64,000 nt of DNA from Nocardia vinacea (GCF_035920345.1 NZ_CP109149.1:7564001-7628000), one strand, 5' to 3'; positions 9,640-19,016 are shown, numbered from the stretch's first letter. Notes: generated by a model from the letters alone, not told the origin. A program made the numbers and translations.

Positions 9640-12249
9640 ATGGCTCGGAACTGGCCGATGATCGAGCGCGAGACCGAGTTCGAAGCGATCCGCGCGGCAC
9701 TCACCGGAACCGAATACGTCGGTGCGGTATTGACGGGCGACGCCGGAGTCGGGAAGACGACGCTGGCGAGACAGGCGACGGCTGCGGTAGGCGGCAATGT
9801 CCGGTGGGTGGCGGGTACGGAATCGGCCCGCAGCATTCCACTGGGCGTATTCGCCCATATGGTCGGCGTTTACACGGCGCACGATCCGGTGACATTCATG
9901 TCCGCCGCGCGCGAGGCACTGCTCGCCGACGGGCACGCGATCATCGGTGTCGACGACGCGCACCTGCTCGATCAGCTTTCGGCCACACTGCTGTTGCAGC
10001 TGGCCATCGATAAGGCCGCGCATATTGTCGCGACCGTGCGCAGCGGGGTGCAGGTGCCCGATGCGGTGACCTCGTTATGGAAAGACGGCCATCTGCTGCG
10101 CATCGACCTCACTCCGTTCACGCAGCGGCAGAGCGTCGATCTGGTGGAGTCGATGCTCGGCGGGCAGTTGGAAGGCTTCACGGCCAACCTGATGTGGGAG
10201 TCCTCCGGCGGAAACGCCCTGTTTCTGCGGCATTTGGTGGAGGGTGCGCTGGAGGCGGGCTCGCTGCGGCAGGTGAACGGCGTCTGGCAGCTGCGCGGCC
10301 GGGCCGCGGTGACCTCGGAATTGGCTGCGCTACTGGAGGATCGGGTCGAGCAGCTGCCCGAACCGGTGCTGCGGGTGCTCGAACTGCTCACCTTCTGCGA
10401 GCCCATCGATCTCGACGTGCTCTCCGAACTGGCGGGCGAGGAGGCCGTGGAGGCCGCCGAGACCCGCGGTCTCATCAGGGTTGTCGAGAACACCCACCAG
10501 TTGATCGTGCGCTACAACCATCCGCTGTTCGGTGAGGTCATCCGGCGCAGGCTCGGCATTGCCTCGGCCCGGCGACTGCGCGGTCGGCTGTACTCCTCGC
10601 TCAAGGAACGCGCGATCAAATCCGCGCCGGACCGCATCCGGCTGGCCGAATTGGCGTTGGACAGTGATAAATCCGCCGATCTCGAACTCTTCGAGGCGGC
10701 TGCCGCCGATGCGATCGGGCTGGCCAATTTGCCGCTCGGTGAGCGTTTCGCCAGGGCCGCGGTGGAACGTCGTGGCGGGGTGGAGGCCGCGGATCTGCTG
10801 GCTCGGGCGCTGCTGTGGCAGGGCCATCGCATCGAGGCCGAACGCACCCTCGCCAGCTTCGATCCGGATCAGATGAGCGAGGTGCAACTGGGCCGCTGGG
10901 GCAGCACCCGGGTCTCGAATCTGTTCTGGGCCATGGGCGATGCCGAGCGTGCCGACGAGGTGCTCGCGATGCTGCGCGGCAAAGTGCAGCATCCGAAGAT
11001 CATGGCCACCTTCGACGGTCTGGCCGCGGCGTGCGCGGTTCACGAAAATCTGCTCGAGGAAGCGTTTTCCGGGGCCGAGTCGGTGATGGAGACCGAAGGT
11101 GCACCGCCGTGGGCGGTTTGGTGGGCGGCCTTCGGCGGCGGCCTGGCGCTGGCGCTGATGGGTAAGGGTGAGGCGGCGCGGCAGTACGCGGCCCGCGGGC
11201 ACCAGGTGGAGTCGCATATCGACGGACTCAACCGGTTCATCTCGACCCATGCCGAGGTGCTCGCGCTGATCTGCATCGGTGATCTCGAGGCCGCCCGCCG
11301 TCGCGCCTCGGGGTATTTCGGCTACTCGGCACCGGGCCAGTACCTGGCGTGGGGCATGTCGAAGATCTTGCAGGGCACCGTCGACGTGGCGCAGGGCCGC
11401 TTCCTGGACGGGATCGAACATCTCGAACAGGCGCTGGCCGCGCTCACCGCCGAGGGTGCCGCCGCTTGGCACATTCCGGCGAGAATCCGTCTGGCCGAGG
11501 CATATTCGGCACTCGGGCGGGCTCCGGAGGCAGCCGAATCCATTGCCGAGGCGGCCGCTCGCGGTGGCAGGCACAGCGCGGTCTACGACCCGCAATTGGA
11601 GATCGCGCGCGCCTGCGCGGCCGCCGCGGAAGGCACCGTCACCCCCGCCATCCGACTGGCCATGGGCGCCGCCGATTCGGCGGCGCGCGCACATCAGCAC
11701 GCCATCGAGGCCATGGCACTGCACACGGCCGCCCGCTTCGGCGACCATTCGGTGGCAGGCCGACTCGCCGACCTGGCCGCCCGGGTCGACGGCGCACTGG
11801 TGCAGGTCCAGGCCCGCCATGCGGTGGCACTCGCGGCGCACGACGGACCAGGACTCGACGCGGCCGCGGCCGAATTCGAGCGTATCGGCGCCATGCTTTC
11901 CGCCGCCGATGCCGCCGCCCAAGCCGCATCCGCCCATGAACGCGCAGGTGACCGCCGCCGCCTCCTCGAATCCGCGGCCACCGCGAACCGTCTCGCCGCG
12001 GCCTGCGGTGGTGCCAGCACGCCCGCTTTGCGCCAGGCAGCCCAGCCTTTGCCACTGACCTCCCGGGAACGTGAAATCGCGAATCTCGTCGCGGCAGGCC
12101 TGTCCAACCGTCAGATCGCCGATCGCCTCACGGTTTCCGTCCGCACGGTCGAGGGCCACCTCTACCGAGCCTGCATCAAGATGGACGTGACCGACCGCGA
12201 GTCGCTCGGGGCGCTGATGCGCGGTGAGTCCTCCGGTGGGGCCAGCTGA
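9640..12249 (+). CDS. LuxR-family transcriptional regulator with AAA ATPase domain (LAL type)
   Basis: The 869-residue protein has the large-ATP-binding-LuxR layout. A Walker A motif (GDAGVGKTTLARQA, about residues 29-42) and a Walker B-like DDAH are near the N-terminus. A long helical TPR-like middle follows. The C-terminal LuxR helix-turn-helix (LTSREREIANLVAAGLSNRQIADRL) occupies the last 65 residues. Such proteins are ATP-dependent activators that respond to small ligands. The target is unknown, and the neighbours (purA upstream, a reductase downstream on the other strand) do not identify it. It converges with the downstream reductase gene with only 8 bases between stops. Confidence 0.9.
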   Translation: MARNWPMIERETEFEAIRAALTGTEYVGAVLTGDAGVGKTTLARQATAAVGGNVRWVAGTESARSIPLGVFAHMVGVYTAHDPVTFMSAAREALLADGHAIIGVDDAHLLDQLSATLLLQLAIDKAAHIVATVRSGVQVPDAVTSLWKDGHLLRIDLTPFTQRQSVDLVESMLGGQLEGFTANLMWESSGGNALFLRHLVEGALEAGSLRQVNGVWQLRGRAAVTSELAALLEDRVEQLPEPVLRVLELLTFCEPIDLDVLSELAGEEAVEAAETRGLIRVVENTHQLIVRYNHPLFGEVIRRRLGIASARRLRGRLYSSLKERAIKSAPDRIRLAELALDSDKSADLELFEAAAADAIGLANLPLGERFARAAVERRGGVEAADLLARALLWQGHRIEAERTLASFDPDQMSEVQLGRWGSTRVSNLFWAMGDAERADEVLAMLRGKVQHPKIMATFDGLAAACAVHENLLEEAFSGAESVMETEGAPPWAVWWAAFGGGLALALMGKGEAARQYAARGHQVESHIDGLNRFISTHAEVLALICIGDLEAARRRASGYFGYSAPGQYLAWGMSKILQGTVDVAQGRFLDGIEHLEQALAALTAEGAAAWHIPARIRLAEAYSALGRAPEAAESIAEAAARGGRHSAVYDPQLEIARACAAAAEGTVTPAIRLAMGAADSAARAHQHAIEAMALHTAARFGDHSVAGRLADLAARVDGALVQVQARHAVALAAHDGPGLDAAAAEFERIGAMLSAADAAAQAASAHERAGDRRRLLESAATANRLAAACGGASTPALRQAAQPLPLTSREREIANLVAAGLSNRQIADRLTVSVRTVEGHLYRACIKMDVTDRESLGALMRGESSGGAS

Positions 12250-12257
12250 GCGCGGCG

Positions 12258-13292
12258 TTATTCGGTGATGCGCCAGGTGATATCGAAGCGAGCGAGGGCA
12301 TCGAGGAGTTCTGCGGCGTCGAAGGCTTCGGCTACGGACAATGTGCCGGGCTTGGTTGTTCCTTTCGCCAGGCGGACTGCGATTTCTACTGCTTCCAAAG
12401 CTGAATCACGGTAGGAGTCGCCGCCGCTCACCACGCCGCGGGCCGAATGTCCGCTGGTGTCAAAGGCATCCACGACCACGTCGTAGCGGAGGTCGGAGCT
12501 CGGCTCGTCGGGGAGCGAGTCGATGATCTCCTCGGTGAAAGAACCGAGTAGGTCGAGGATGGCGGTGTCCAGGACCCCTTCCACATACGACACATCGGTG
12601 TGCCTGGGGATCGTGATCACCGGTGGCTGTGGGAATTTCGCAACCGAGGTGGTCGCGGTGTGGCCCGGAAATGTCATCTCGGCGTGACGTGCGCTGGTGC
12701 CGGTGCTCAGTTCGCCGTCCTGGAAGTGCCAGCCGCCGCTGCGGAACCAGTCGAGGCTGGCGAAGACCGTCTTCGCGCTGCCTTTGGAACCGTTGCCACC
12801 GCTCTTGCTCAGATGGCTGAGCACGATCTCGACCGGTCCGGTCAGTCGGCGCGCGGTCAGGTGGGCGAGCAGATCGCCCGCCACATTGTTGTCGGTGACG
12901 CCAGGGACCACCGTCACGCCCGCGGCCTCGGCTTTCGGGCCGTACTCGTCGAAAACCCGCTTTAAGAAAAGCTGTTCGCCGGACAGATCCGTGTAGTGCG
13001 CCCCGGCCGCGATGGCCGCCGCCAGCACCGGCTCGCCATTGTGTACATACGCGGACAGGCTGCTGATGACGACGTCCGCGTCGGTGAAGGCGGCGACCAG
13101 TGCGTCGTGATCGGTGAGTGCCGCGACCCGGATCTCGGCATCCGGCACCCGGGCTGCCACTGCTGCCGCCTGCATCCGAGATGCACTGCGGCCCACCAGG
13201 ATCGGGGTGATTCCGCGTCGATGCAATTCGGTGAGTAGGTAGCCGCCGGTGTGGCCGGTGGCGCCGTAGACGGCAATCTTCGTCGTTGTCAT
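12258..13292 (-). CDS. Saccharopine-dehydrogenase-like NAD(P)-binding oxidoreductase
   Basis: The 344-residue protein begins with a Rossmann fold (KIAVYGATGHTGGYLLTEL, GxxGxxG). The conserved region ADVVISSLSAYVHNGEPVLAAAIAAGAHYTDLSGE resembles saccharopine dehydrogenase NADP-binding and trans-acting enoyl-reductase-type proteins. The substrate cannot be told from sequence. It is divergent from an AraC-family gene, with a 93-base gap between starts, so that regulator probably controls it. Confidence 0.75.
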   Translation of the reverse strand: MTTTKIAVYGATGHTGGYLLTELHRRGITPILVGRSASRMQAAAVAARVPDAEIRVAALTDHDALVAAFTDADVVISSLSAYVHNGEPVLAAAIAAGAHYTDLSGEQLFLKRVFDEYGPKAEAAGVTVVPGVTDNNVAGDLLAHLTARRLTGPVEIVLSHLSKSGGNGSKGSAKTVFASLDWFRSGGWHFQDGELSTGTSARHAEMTFPGHTATTSVAKFPQPPVITIPRHTDVSYVEGVLDTAILDLLGSFTEEIIDSLPDEPSSDLRYDVVVDAFDTSGHSARGVVSGGDSYRDSALEAVEIAVRLAKGTTKPGTLSVAEAFDAAELLDALARFDITWRITE

Positions 13293-13385
13293 GAGTAAGA
13301 CGTTATAGACAGCTTGTGAGTATATGAATGGCCAATATGCGCAGTCTGATGTCTGAAACGCTCATTAGGAGAGTATGGTGAACAA

Positions 13386-14306
13386 GTGGACATCCTCAGC
13401 GAAACCATCGCCGCCATCCGCACCGGCAATCCGACCTCCGGCCTGTTCATCCGGCACGCACCGTGGGGCCGTGCCTATCCGGTCGTCCCCGGCGCGGGTT
13501 TCCATGTGGTGCTGCAGGGTTCGTGCTGGGCGGTGCCGACCGGCGGCGAACCGATAGCTCTCGGTGTCGGCGATGTCCTGTTCATGCCGCGCGGCGCCGA
13601 CCACGATCTGCTCGACCGGCTCGACAGCCCGGTCACCGAGAAGGCGCAGCCGGGGGAGCCGCGCGAGATCACCGGACCGGGTGCGCGCACCGCCCTGCTG
13701 TGCGGCGCATACGAACTCGGCAGGCAGCGCAGCCACCCGCTGCTCGACGAACTCCCCGAATTCATCCATCTCCCAGCACGTCCCGGCCGCCACCCGTCCC
13801 TGCGCGCCGCCGTCGATCTGCTCGCCGCCGAGGTCGCCGAACCGAAACAAGGCAGCGATGCCGCCGTCCCCGCCATCCTGGAAACCCTGCTCCTATTCAT
13901 GCTGCGCGCCTGGTTCGACGAACAGGCCGTCGACGAACCCGCCACCGGTTGGGCGGGAGCCTTCGCCGATCCGGCGGTCGCCGCCGCACTGCGCGCCGTA
14001 CACGAAGCACCCGCCCGCACCTGGACGGTCCCCGACCTCAGCGATATTGCGGGCGTCTCCCGAGCGACCCTGGCCCGCCGCTTCACCGCCACCGTCGGTG
14101 AACCACCCCTGGCCTACGTCACCCGCTGGCGCATGCTCACCGCTGCCCGCCTGCTCCGCGACACCGACAGCCCCCTCGGCGCCATCGCCCGAAAGGTCGG
14201 CTACACCTCCGAATTCGCCTTCGCCAAGGCCTTCAAACGCGAATACGGCGAGGCCCCAGGCCAATACCGCCGCGCCGACGACCAGCCACCCCTGATCGCG
14301 GTCTGA
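13386..14306 (+). CDS. AraC-family transcriptional regulator with N-terminal cupin
   Basis: The 306-residue protein has an N-terminal cupin-type ligand domain (GFHVVLQGSCWAVPTGG, VGDVLFMPRGADHDLLD). The C-terminal double helix-turn-helix AraC domain spans about residues 205-300 (LSDIAGVSRATLARRF and GAIARKVGYTSEFAFAKAFK, ending in PGQYRR). The start is a GTG (MDILSETIAAIRTGNP). It is divergent from the saccharopine-dehydrogenase-like gene and most likely regulates it and itself. Its inducer is unknown. Confidence 0.9.
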   Translation: MDILSETIAAIRTGNPTSGLFIRHAPWGRAYPVVPGAGFHVVLQGSCWAVPTGGEPIALGVGDVLFMPRGADHDLLDRLDSPVTEKAQPGEPREITGPGARTALLCGAYELGRQRSHPLLDELPEFIHLPARPGRHPSLRAAVDLLAAEVAEPKQGSDAAVPAILETLLLFMLRAWFDEQAVDEPATGWAGAFADPAVAAALRAVHEAPARTWTVPDLSDIAGVSRATLARRFTATVGEPPLAYVTRWRMLTAARLLRDTDSPLGAIARKVGYTSEFAFAKAFKREYGEAPGQYRRADDQPPLIAV

Positions 14307-14328
14307 TCAGCCGAGCTTCGGCAATCGG

Positions 14329-15081
14329 TCAGCTGAACGGCGTCTTCGGGCGGTCCTGGAGTTCGCCGTCGAGGTAGATATCGACCTTCTCGTTGTAGAA
14401 GCAGGCCAAGCCCGCGACCTTCTGGCTTTCCGGGAGTGGGGTGCGGTAGCCCCAGACGATGTCCGGGTATTCCTTGCCGTCGATGTGGACGGTCCAGTAG
14501 TCGGCGGTGCCCTTGTAGGGGCAGCTGGTGTGGGTCGTCGAGGGCTTCAGTAGGTCTTGGCGGACATCGGTCAGGGGGAGGTAATACCTTGCGGGGAGGC
14601 CGGTTTCGAAGAGGATGCGGGGGGAGTGCGAGTCGGCGACGGTGGTGCCGTCGATTTCGACGCGGATATGCCGGGAGCTGGCGAGGATATCGACGCGGGT
14701 GTACGGATCGCGCGGGTGGACGTAGACCGGCTCGTCCTCTTCGAACCATTCGTCCATGGCGTTCCAGTCCAGGCGCACCAGCTCGTTCAGTTCGGTGAAC
14801 GGGGAGTCGTGATAGCGCACCGCGGCTCCGGACGCAGTGGTGCCGTCGACGACCACGTCGTATCCGGTCGCGGTGCCGCGGCTCGGGGATTTCGCGCTGG
14901 TGCCGTTCGGCTCGAGTTTCGCATGCAGATCCGCGACGGGCAGATAGTAGGTCGGGTAGTGCGGACTCTCCCAGACCAGGACCGGTCGGGAGGTGTCGGC
15001 GACCAACTGGCCGCCGAGGTAGACCCGGACTCGCTTCTGGCTGGTCGCTACCTTGACTCGGCCACGCTTCTCATCGGTCAT
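14329..15081 (-). CDS. DUF427 protein with two domain copies
   Basis: The 250-residue protein contains two DUF427 units. The first is at about residues 15-100 (RVYLGGQLVADTSRPVLVWES, YYLPVADL). The second is at about 130-240 (RVEIDGTTVADSHSPRILFET, RYYLPLTDV, CPYKGTADYW). DUF427 domains are small beta-rich folds of unknown activity, sometimes linked to nucleotidyltransferase-like or stress roles. It lies downstream of the MarR gene on the same strand (45-base gap), so the two may be cotranscribed. Confidence 0.85.
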   Translation of the reverse strand: MTDEKRGRVKVATSQKRVRVYLGGQLVADTSRPVLVWESPHYPTYYLPVADLHAKLEPNGTSAKSPSRGTATGYDVVVDGTTASGAAVRYHDSPFTELNELVRLDWNAMDEWFEEDEPVYVHPRDPYTRVDILASSRHIRVEIDGTTVADSHSPRILFETGLPARYYLPLTDVRQDLLKPSTTHTSCPYKGTADYWTVHIDGKEYPDIVWGYRTPLPESQKVAGLACFYNEKVDIYLDGELQDRPKTPFS

Positions 15082-15126
15082 ACTCTCCGACCGTACTCCG
15101 GCGGGCGATCCGACCAGTCGAATCGG

Positions 15127-15591
15127 CTATCGCGACCTGGACAGATGCTGCGGCATCGACTTCTTCAGTGCGTCCAGCAGTTCCTTCATGTCGCTTTCCA
15201 TGCGGGCCAAACGTTCGATATCGAAACCGGTGAGCCCCGCCGTCATCGCCGCGCCGAAGGCGCCGCGGGCACGCGTCAGGCGAGTGCGTCCGGCCGGGGT
15301 GAGTTCGACGACGACGGCCCGGGAATCATCCGGATCCTTGCGTCGGGAGGCGTATCCGTCCGCGACGAGCTTGCCGATCAGCGCCGTTGCCGCCGGCTGT
15401 GAACATCGATCGATACGAGCGAATTCGCTGACGCGCACCGCGCCGTGTTCGTCGAGCACCGCTAGTGCGCGCATCACTGCTCGCGGTAGATCGTCGCCGC
15501 TGATCACCCCGGCCAGCCGGGTCAGCCGGCCCGCGGTGACGAGGAGGTTGACCACGATGTCATCTGCTGTTGCCGCTCGAGCCTGCTGCAC
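15127..15591 (-). CDS. MarR-family transcriptional regulator
   Basis: The 154-residue protein has the MarR winged helix: VSEFARIDRCSQPAATALIGKLV as the helix-turn-helix and YASRRKDPDDSRAVVVELTPAGR as the wing. The C-terminal dimerisation helix follows (ERLARMESDMKELLDAL). MarR proteins are usually repressors released by small aromatic or oxidant ligands. It lies 80 bases downstream of fadE33 but has its own inverted repeat upstream. The likely targets are itself and the DUF427 gene. Confidence 0.9.
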   Translation of the reverse strand: MQQARAATADDIVVNLLVTAGRLTRLAGVISGDDLPRAVMRALAVLDEHGAVRVSEFARIDRCSQPAATALIGKLVADGYASRRKDPDDSRAVVVELTPAGRTRLTRARGAFGAAMTAGLTGFDIERLARMESDMKELLDALKKSMPQHLSRSR

Positions 15592-15603
15592 ACAATATTA
15601 TTA

Positions 15604-15622
15604 CATACGCTAACTATGTATG
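15604..15622. promoter_or_regulatory. Candidate MarR operator
   Basis: An AT-rich inverted repeat, CATAC-9-GTATG, sits 13 bases upstream of the MarR start in otherwise GC-rich DNA. This is the expected place for an autoregulatory operator. The assignment rests on position and symmetry alone. Confidence 0.4.
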
Positions 15623-15670
15623 GCCATGGTGTGTACCGGACTTGCACAAACGATAGCGTCCCCTGGGCTG

Positions 15671-16774
15671 TCAGGTGGGTTGCGTGAGCGGCCTGCGCGG
15701 CTGCCCGAACAACTGCGCATCACCATGTGCGCGCTTGAAGAACAAATGCGCGTCATGTTCCCAGGTGATGGCGATGCCACCGTGCAACTGCACCATCTCG
15801 GCCACGATGGTCGTGAACGTCTCCGAACAGTGCGTCCGCGCCACCCAGACATCCTCCGCAGCGGAGGGGCTCTGCTCCGCCACCGCGACCGTCGCCGCAT
15901 AGGACGCGGATTTGGCCGACTCCACCAGCACATACATATCCGCCATGCGGTGCTTGAGCGCCTGGAAGCTGCCGATCGCCCGCCCGAACTGCACCCGGGA
16001 CTTGGCGTATTCGACCGTCATCTCGAGGCACCGCTCCGCGGCACCGACCTGCTCGGCAGCCACTGCGGCCCAAGCGATTTCGTGTAGCCGGGCGGTGAGC
16101 GCCGGATCCGCCGAAGCGAGCCGCCGCGCCGGAACCGCCGCAAATGTGATTTCGGCGAGCTTGCGAGTCGGATCCATGGTCGGGACAGCGCGCCGGGTGA
16201 CGCCCGCGGCACCCGACTCGACCTCGAACAGTCCGTCAGAAGTCACCACGACAAGAGTGTCGGCATGCAACCCATCGAGCACGTAATGCGCTGTGCCGGA
16301 AAGTGTTCCGGCTTCGGAATGCACACCCGGCTCATCCCAGCCGCCGGTGCCCGCCCAGCACACCGCGATCGTGCGGGCGCCTTCGGCGACCTCGGGCAGC
16401 AGCCGCTCACACGCCTCGTTGTCACCGGACAACAGCACCGCCTGCGCCCCGAGCACGGCCGAACCCAGCATCGGCACCCCGGCAAGCGTGCGCCCCAATT
16501 CGGTTACCACCAACAGGGATTCGACCAAGCTGGCGCCGAAGCCGCCGTATTCCTCCGGAATCGCCAGCGCCGCAACACCGACCTGCTCGCACAGCAGTCG
16601 CCACAGCGTCTCGTCATAGCCGAGTTCGGTATCCATTGCCGCCCGCACGGCGGCGGATCCGGCGTGCTTGGTGAGCACCGCCCGGACCGAGGCGATGAAT
16701 TCCTGATGTTCGGTGCTCGGCCCACCCGTCGCCCGACCACCACCGCCCATCGAATCGCTATGCGATGCAGTCAT
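15671..16774 (-). CDS. fadE33: Acyl-CoA dehydrogenase subunit FadE33
   Basis: This 367-residue acyl-CoA dehydrogenase-fold protein has the small-subunit layout (IPEEYGGFGASLVESLLVVTELGR; GRAIGSFQALKHRMADMYV; QLHGGIAITWEHDAHLFFKRA). Its place next to fadE32, fadE31 and fadD3 matches Rv3564. In M. tuberculosis FadE33 pairs with FadE31 as a heterotetramer in degradation of the last steroid rings. The start is fixed by an ATGA overlap with fadE32. The first about 20 residues (MTASHSDSMGGGGRATGGPS) are repeat element A and look like an extension to the family. Confidence 0.85.
   Translation of the reverse strand: MTASHSDSMGGGGRATGGPSTEHQEFIASVRAVLTKHAGSAAVRAAMDTELGYDETLWRLLCEQVGVAALAIPEEYGGFGASLVESLLVVTELGRTLAGVPMLGSAVLGAQAVLLSGDNEACERLLPEVAEGARTIAVCWAGTGGWDEPGVHSEAGTLSGTAHYVLDGLHADTLVVVTSDGLFEVESGAAGVTRRAVPTMDPTRKLAEITFAAVPARRLASADPALTARLHEIAWAAVAAEQVGAAERCLEMTVEYAKSRVQFGRAIGSFQALKHRMADMYVLVESAKSASYAATVAVAEQSPSAAEDVWVARTHCSETFTTIVAEMVQLHGGIAITWEHDAHLFFKRAHGDAQLFGQPRRPLTQPT
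16713..16774 (-). repeat. Start-codon repeat element A, copy 2
   Basis: This element supplies the ATG and about 20 codons of fadE33. It contains the inverted repeat ATCGC-ATA-GCGAT and a Gly-rich tail. It aligns without gaps and in the same frame with copies 1 and 3. The first two bases of the ATG also take part in the fadE32 stop codon. Confidence 0.75.
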
Positions 16775-17802
16775 TTCGCACCTCGCAAGGCTCGTTCCCG
16801 AACAGCCTCGTCGCGCAGTGCGCGGGAAATCCGGGAACGATGCAGATCCGGTGTACCCCAGGCGGACCGCAGCGCGGTCACCCTGGTCAACCACAGCGAC
16901 AGGTCGTACTCGGCGGTGTATCCGATCGCGCCGTGCACCTGCAGCGCCGCGCGGGCCGCCCGATAGGCCGCATCACCGCAGGCGATCACCGCAGCCGAAA
17001 CGTCCCGCCCGCGTGTGGTTTCACCCATCGTCAATGCCGCCCGATAGAGCAGCGGCTCCGCCAGGTCGAGCCCGATCAGCACATCGGCCAACTTCTGCTT
17101 GACGGCCTGGAATTCGCCGATCGGCTTACCGAACTGCTTGCGCTGCTTGGCATATTCGGTGGCCGCGGCCAGCAATGCCCGTCCCGCACCGAGCAATTGC
17201 GCCGCATTGGCCAGCGCACCGGAATCGAAGGCGGCCGCAACCGCCTCGAGAACCTGCTCACCTTCGGCGACAACGGCATCGGATTCGACGACGAACAGTC
17301 GCCGCGCCGGATCGACCGATCGCACCAGACCCGCGCGATGTCCGGTGCGGAGCTGATTACCGTCGGCGATAAGCACCACATCGGCGGTATCCGCATCCAA
17401 CGCGACCGTGCCGTGCTCGGCCGACGTGAATGCCAGCGTGCCGAGCGCCGCACCCTCCGCGAACTCGGGCAGCCAGCGTGCGGCCGATGCGGTATCCGGA
17501 AGGGCTTGCAGCAGTGCGGGTATCGCGGCCGCCGTCTCGACCAGCGGTCCGGGCACGGCAGCCCGGCCCATCTCCTGGAATGCGACGACAAGATCGATCG
17601 GCTCCGCGCCGACACCGCCGTGCTGCTCTTCGACGGCAAGACCGAGCGCACCCGCACCGGCCAGCTGTCGAATAAGCCCGCGCCCGGGCCGGGGATCGCC
17701 CGCGGCCCAGTTGCGCACGGCGGCTGGTGTCCGTCCGGCGTCGAGTAGCTTGCGCAGGCTGGTGCCGAAGTCGAGTTGTTCCGGGCTGAGCGCGAATCTC
17801 AT
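16771..17802 (-). CDS. fadE32: Acyl-CoA dehydrogenase subunit FadE32
   Basis: This 343-residue protein has the small acyl-CoA dehydrogenase-fold layout (VEEQHGGVGAEPIDLVVAFQEMGR; FGKPIGEFQAVKQKLADVL; ALQVHGAIGYTAEYDLSLWLTR). It corresponds to Rv3563. FadE31-FadE32 heterotetramers are known in M. tuberculosis, where the two subunits jointly form the FAD and active sites. It overlaps fadE31 and fadE33 by four bases each (ATGA), so stoichiometric coupled translation is likely. It belongs to the leftward KstR2-type operon starting at fadD3. Confidence 0.86.
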   Translation of the reverse strand: MRFALSPEQLDFGTSLRKLLDAGRTPAAVRNWAAGDPRPGRGLIRQLAGAGALGLAVEEQHGGVGAEPIDLVVAFQEMGRAAVPGPLVETAAAIPALLQALPDTASAARWLPEFAEGAALGTLAFTSAEHGTVALDADTADVVLIADGNQLRTGHRAGLVRSVDPARRLFVVESDAVVAEGEQVLEAVAAAFDSGALANAAQLLGAGRALLAAATEYAKQRKQFGKPIGEFQAVKQKLADVLIGLDLAEPLLYRAALTMGETTRGRDVSAAVIACGDAAYRAARAALQVHGAIGYTAEYDLSLWLTRVTALRSAWGTPDLHRSRISRALRDEAVRERALRGAK

Positions 17803-19016
17803 CGGCTGCTCCCTCTCGGTAGTCCGAGCAGCCGCTCGGCGATGATATTGCGCTGAATCTCATTGGTGCCGGCGTAGATCGGGCCGGACAGCGAGAACAG
17901 ATAGCCGTCGGTCCACGGCCCGGATCGCTCGGCCGCACCGCCGAGGACCTCCAGCGCGGTCTCGTGCATGGCGATATCCAATTCGGACCAGAACACCTTG
18001 GTTATCGAGGATTCCGCGCCCAGCTTGCCGCCCTCGTTCAACCGGGTGACCGTGCCGAAGGTGTGCAGCCGATAGGCCTCGCTGCCGATCCAGGCGTCCA
18101 CCACCGCATCGCGCTGCGCGGTATTGGTGCGGTCGCCGGTGTCGAGCCAGAGATCGATGAGCCGCTGCGCGGTGGCGCTGAAGCGGCCGGGGGACCGCAG
18201 CGACAGTCCGCGCTCATTGCTCGACGTGCTCATCGCGACCCGCCAGCCGTCGCCGGGCTCGCCGATCACATCGCGATCCGGCACAAAGACATCGTCGAGG
18301 AAGATCTCCGCGAATCCGGGCTCCCCGTCCAACTGCGGAATCGGCCGCACCGAAACACCATCCGCGGACAGCGGGAACATCACATAGGTGAGTCCCCTGT
18401 GCCGCCCCCGGCGGCTGCGGTCAGGCCCGGAGGCGGCAGCCTGCGTAACCACGGAGGGCCCCGCATCCGCCGCATCGGGCACAGCTTCGGGATCGCTGCG
18501 GAACAGCCCGAATGCCCAGTCCGCGAACGTTGCTCGCGAACTCCAGGTTTTCTGACCGCTCAATAGCCAGCCGCCGGTGGTGCGTCGCGCGGTCGAGCGG
18601 ATACCGGCCAGATCGCTGCCCGCCTCCGGCTCGGACCAGGCCTGCGCCCAGATATCGTCACCGCGCGCCATCCGCGGCATGATCCGTTCCAGCTGCTCCG
18701 GCGTGCCGTGCTCGAAAAGTGTTGGCGCCAGCAGGAATATGCCGTTCTGACTGACCCGTCCCGGCGCACCCGCGGCGTAGTACTCCTGCTCGAACAGCAC
18801 CCACTCCAGCAGCGAGGCATCGCGTCCGCCGTACTCCTGCGGCCAGGCGACAACCGACAGCCGCGCCTCGGCGAGTGTGCGCTCCCATTCGCGATGTGCT
18901 TCGAACCCGGCCTTGGTATCCATCGAAGGCAGCGGTTTCGCTGGTTTTTTGGCGGCGAGGAATTCGCGGACGTCCCGCTGGAATTCCTGCGTCGCCTGAT
19001 CGAGATCCAGATCCAC
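17799..19016 (-). CDS. fadE31: Acyl-CoA dehydrogenase FadE31 with an in-frame repeat insertion
   Basis: The 405-residue protein is the large partner subunit type, with AWSEPEAGSDLAG, SGQKTWSS, GPIYAGTNEIQRNIIAERLLG. It corresponds to Rv3562 and is expected to pair with FadE32 or FadE33 in degradation of the HIP-derived rings. The GTG start shares one base with the TAG stop of the crotonase gene upstream (TAGTG). Between FRSDPEA and HRGLTYVMFPL about 28 extra residues, including GPSVVTQAAASGP, are encoded by repeat element C. Homologues run almost directly from one motif to the other, so the insert probably forms a surface loop. Whether the enzyme is still active is untested. Confidence 0.87.
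   Translation of the reverse strand: MDLDLDQATQEFQRDVREFLAAKKPAKPLPSMDTKAGFEAHREWERTLAEARLSVVAWPQEYGGRDASLLEWVLFEQEYYAAGAPGRVSQNGIFLLAPTLFEHGTPEQLERIMPRMARGDDIWAQAWSEPEAGSDLAGIRSTARRTTGGWLLSGQKTWSSRATFADWAFGLFRSDPEAVPDAADAGPSVVTQAAASGPDRSRRGRHRGLTYVMFPLSADGVSVRPIPQLDGEPGFAEIFLDDVFVPDRDVIGEPGDGWRVAMSTSSNERGLSLRSPGRFSATAQRLIDLWLDTGDRTNTAQRDAVVDAWIGSEAYRLHTFGTVTRLNEGGKLGAESSITKVFWSELDIAMHETALEVLGGAAERSGPWTDGYLFSLSGPIYAGTNEIQRNIIAERLLGLPRGSSR
18410..18471. repeat. Repeat element C, copy 1, inside fadE31
   Basis: This 62-bp element has paired arms. GGCGG, TGCGG and GGCCC on the left face GGGCC, CCGCA and CCGCC on the right. The core GGAGGCGGCAGCCTGCG is shared with copies at 25396-25456 (inverted) and 62725-62787. 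It lies entirely within the fadE31 coding sequence and keeps its frame open. Confidence 0.8.

Noticed and set aside
10330..12159. Long open frame antisense to the LuxR/LAL gene (609 residues, minus strand)
   Set aside because: It mirrors the high-GC codon pattern of the real gene, has no recognisable domain, and the plus-strand protein has clear Walker and LuxR motifs.
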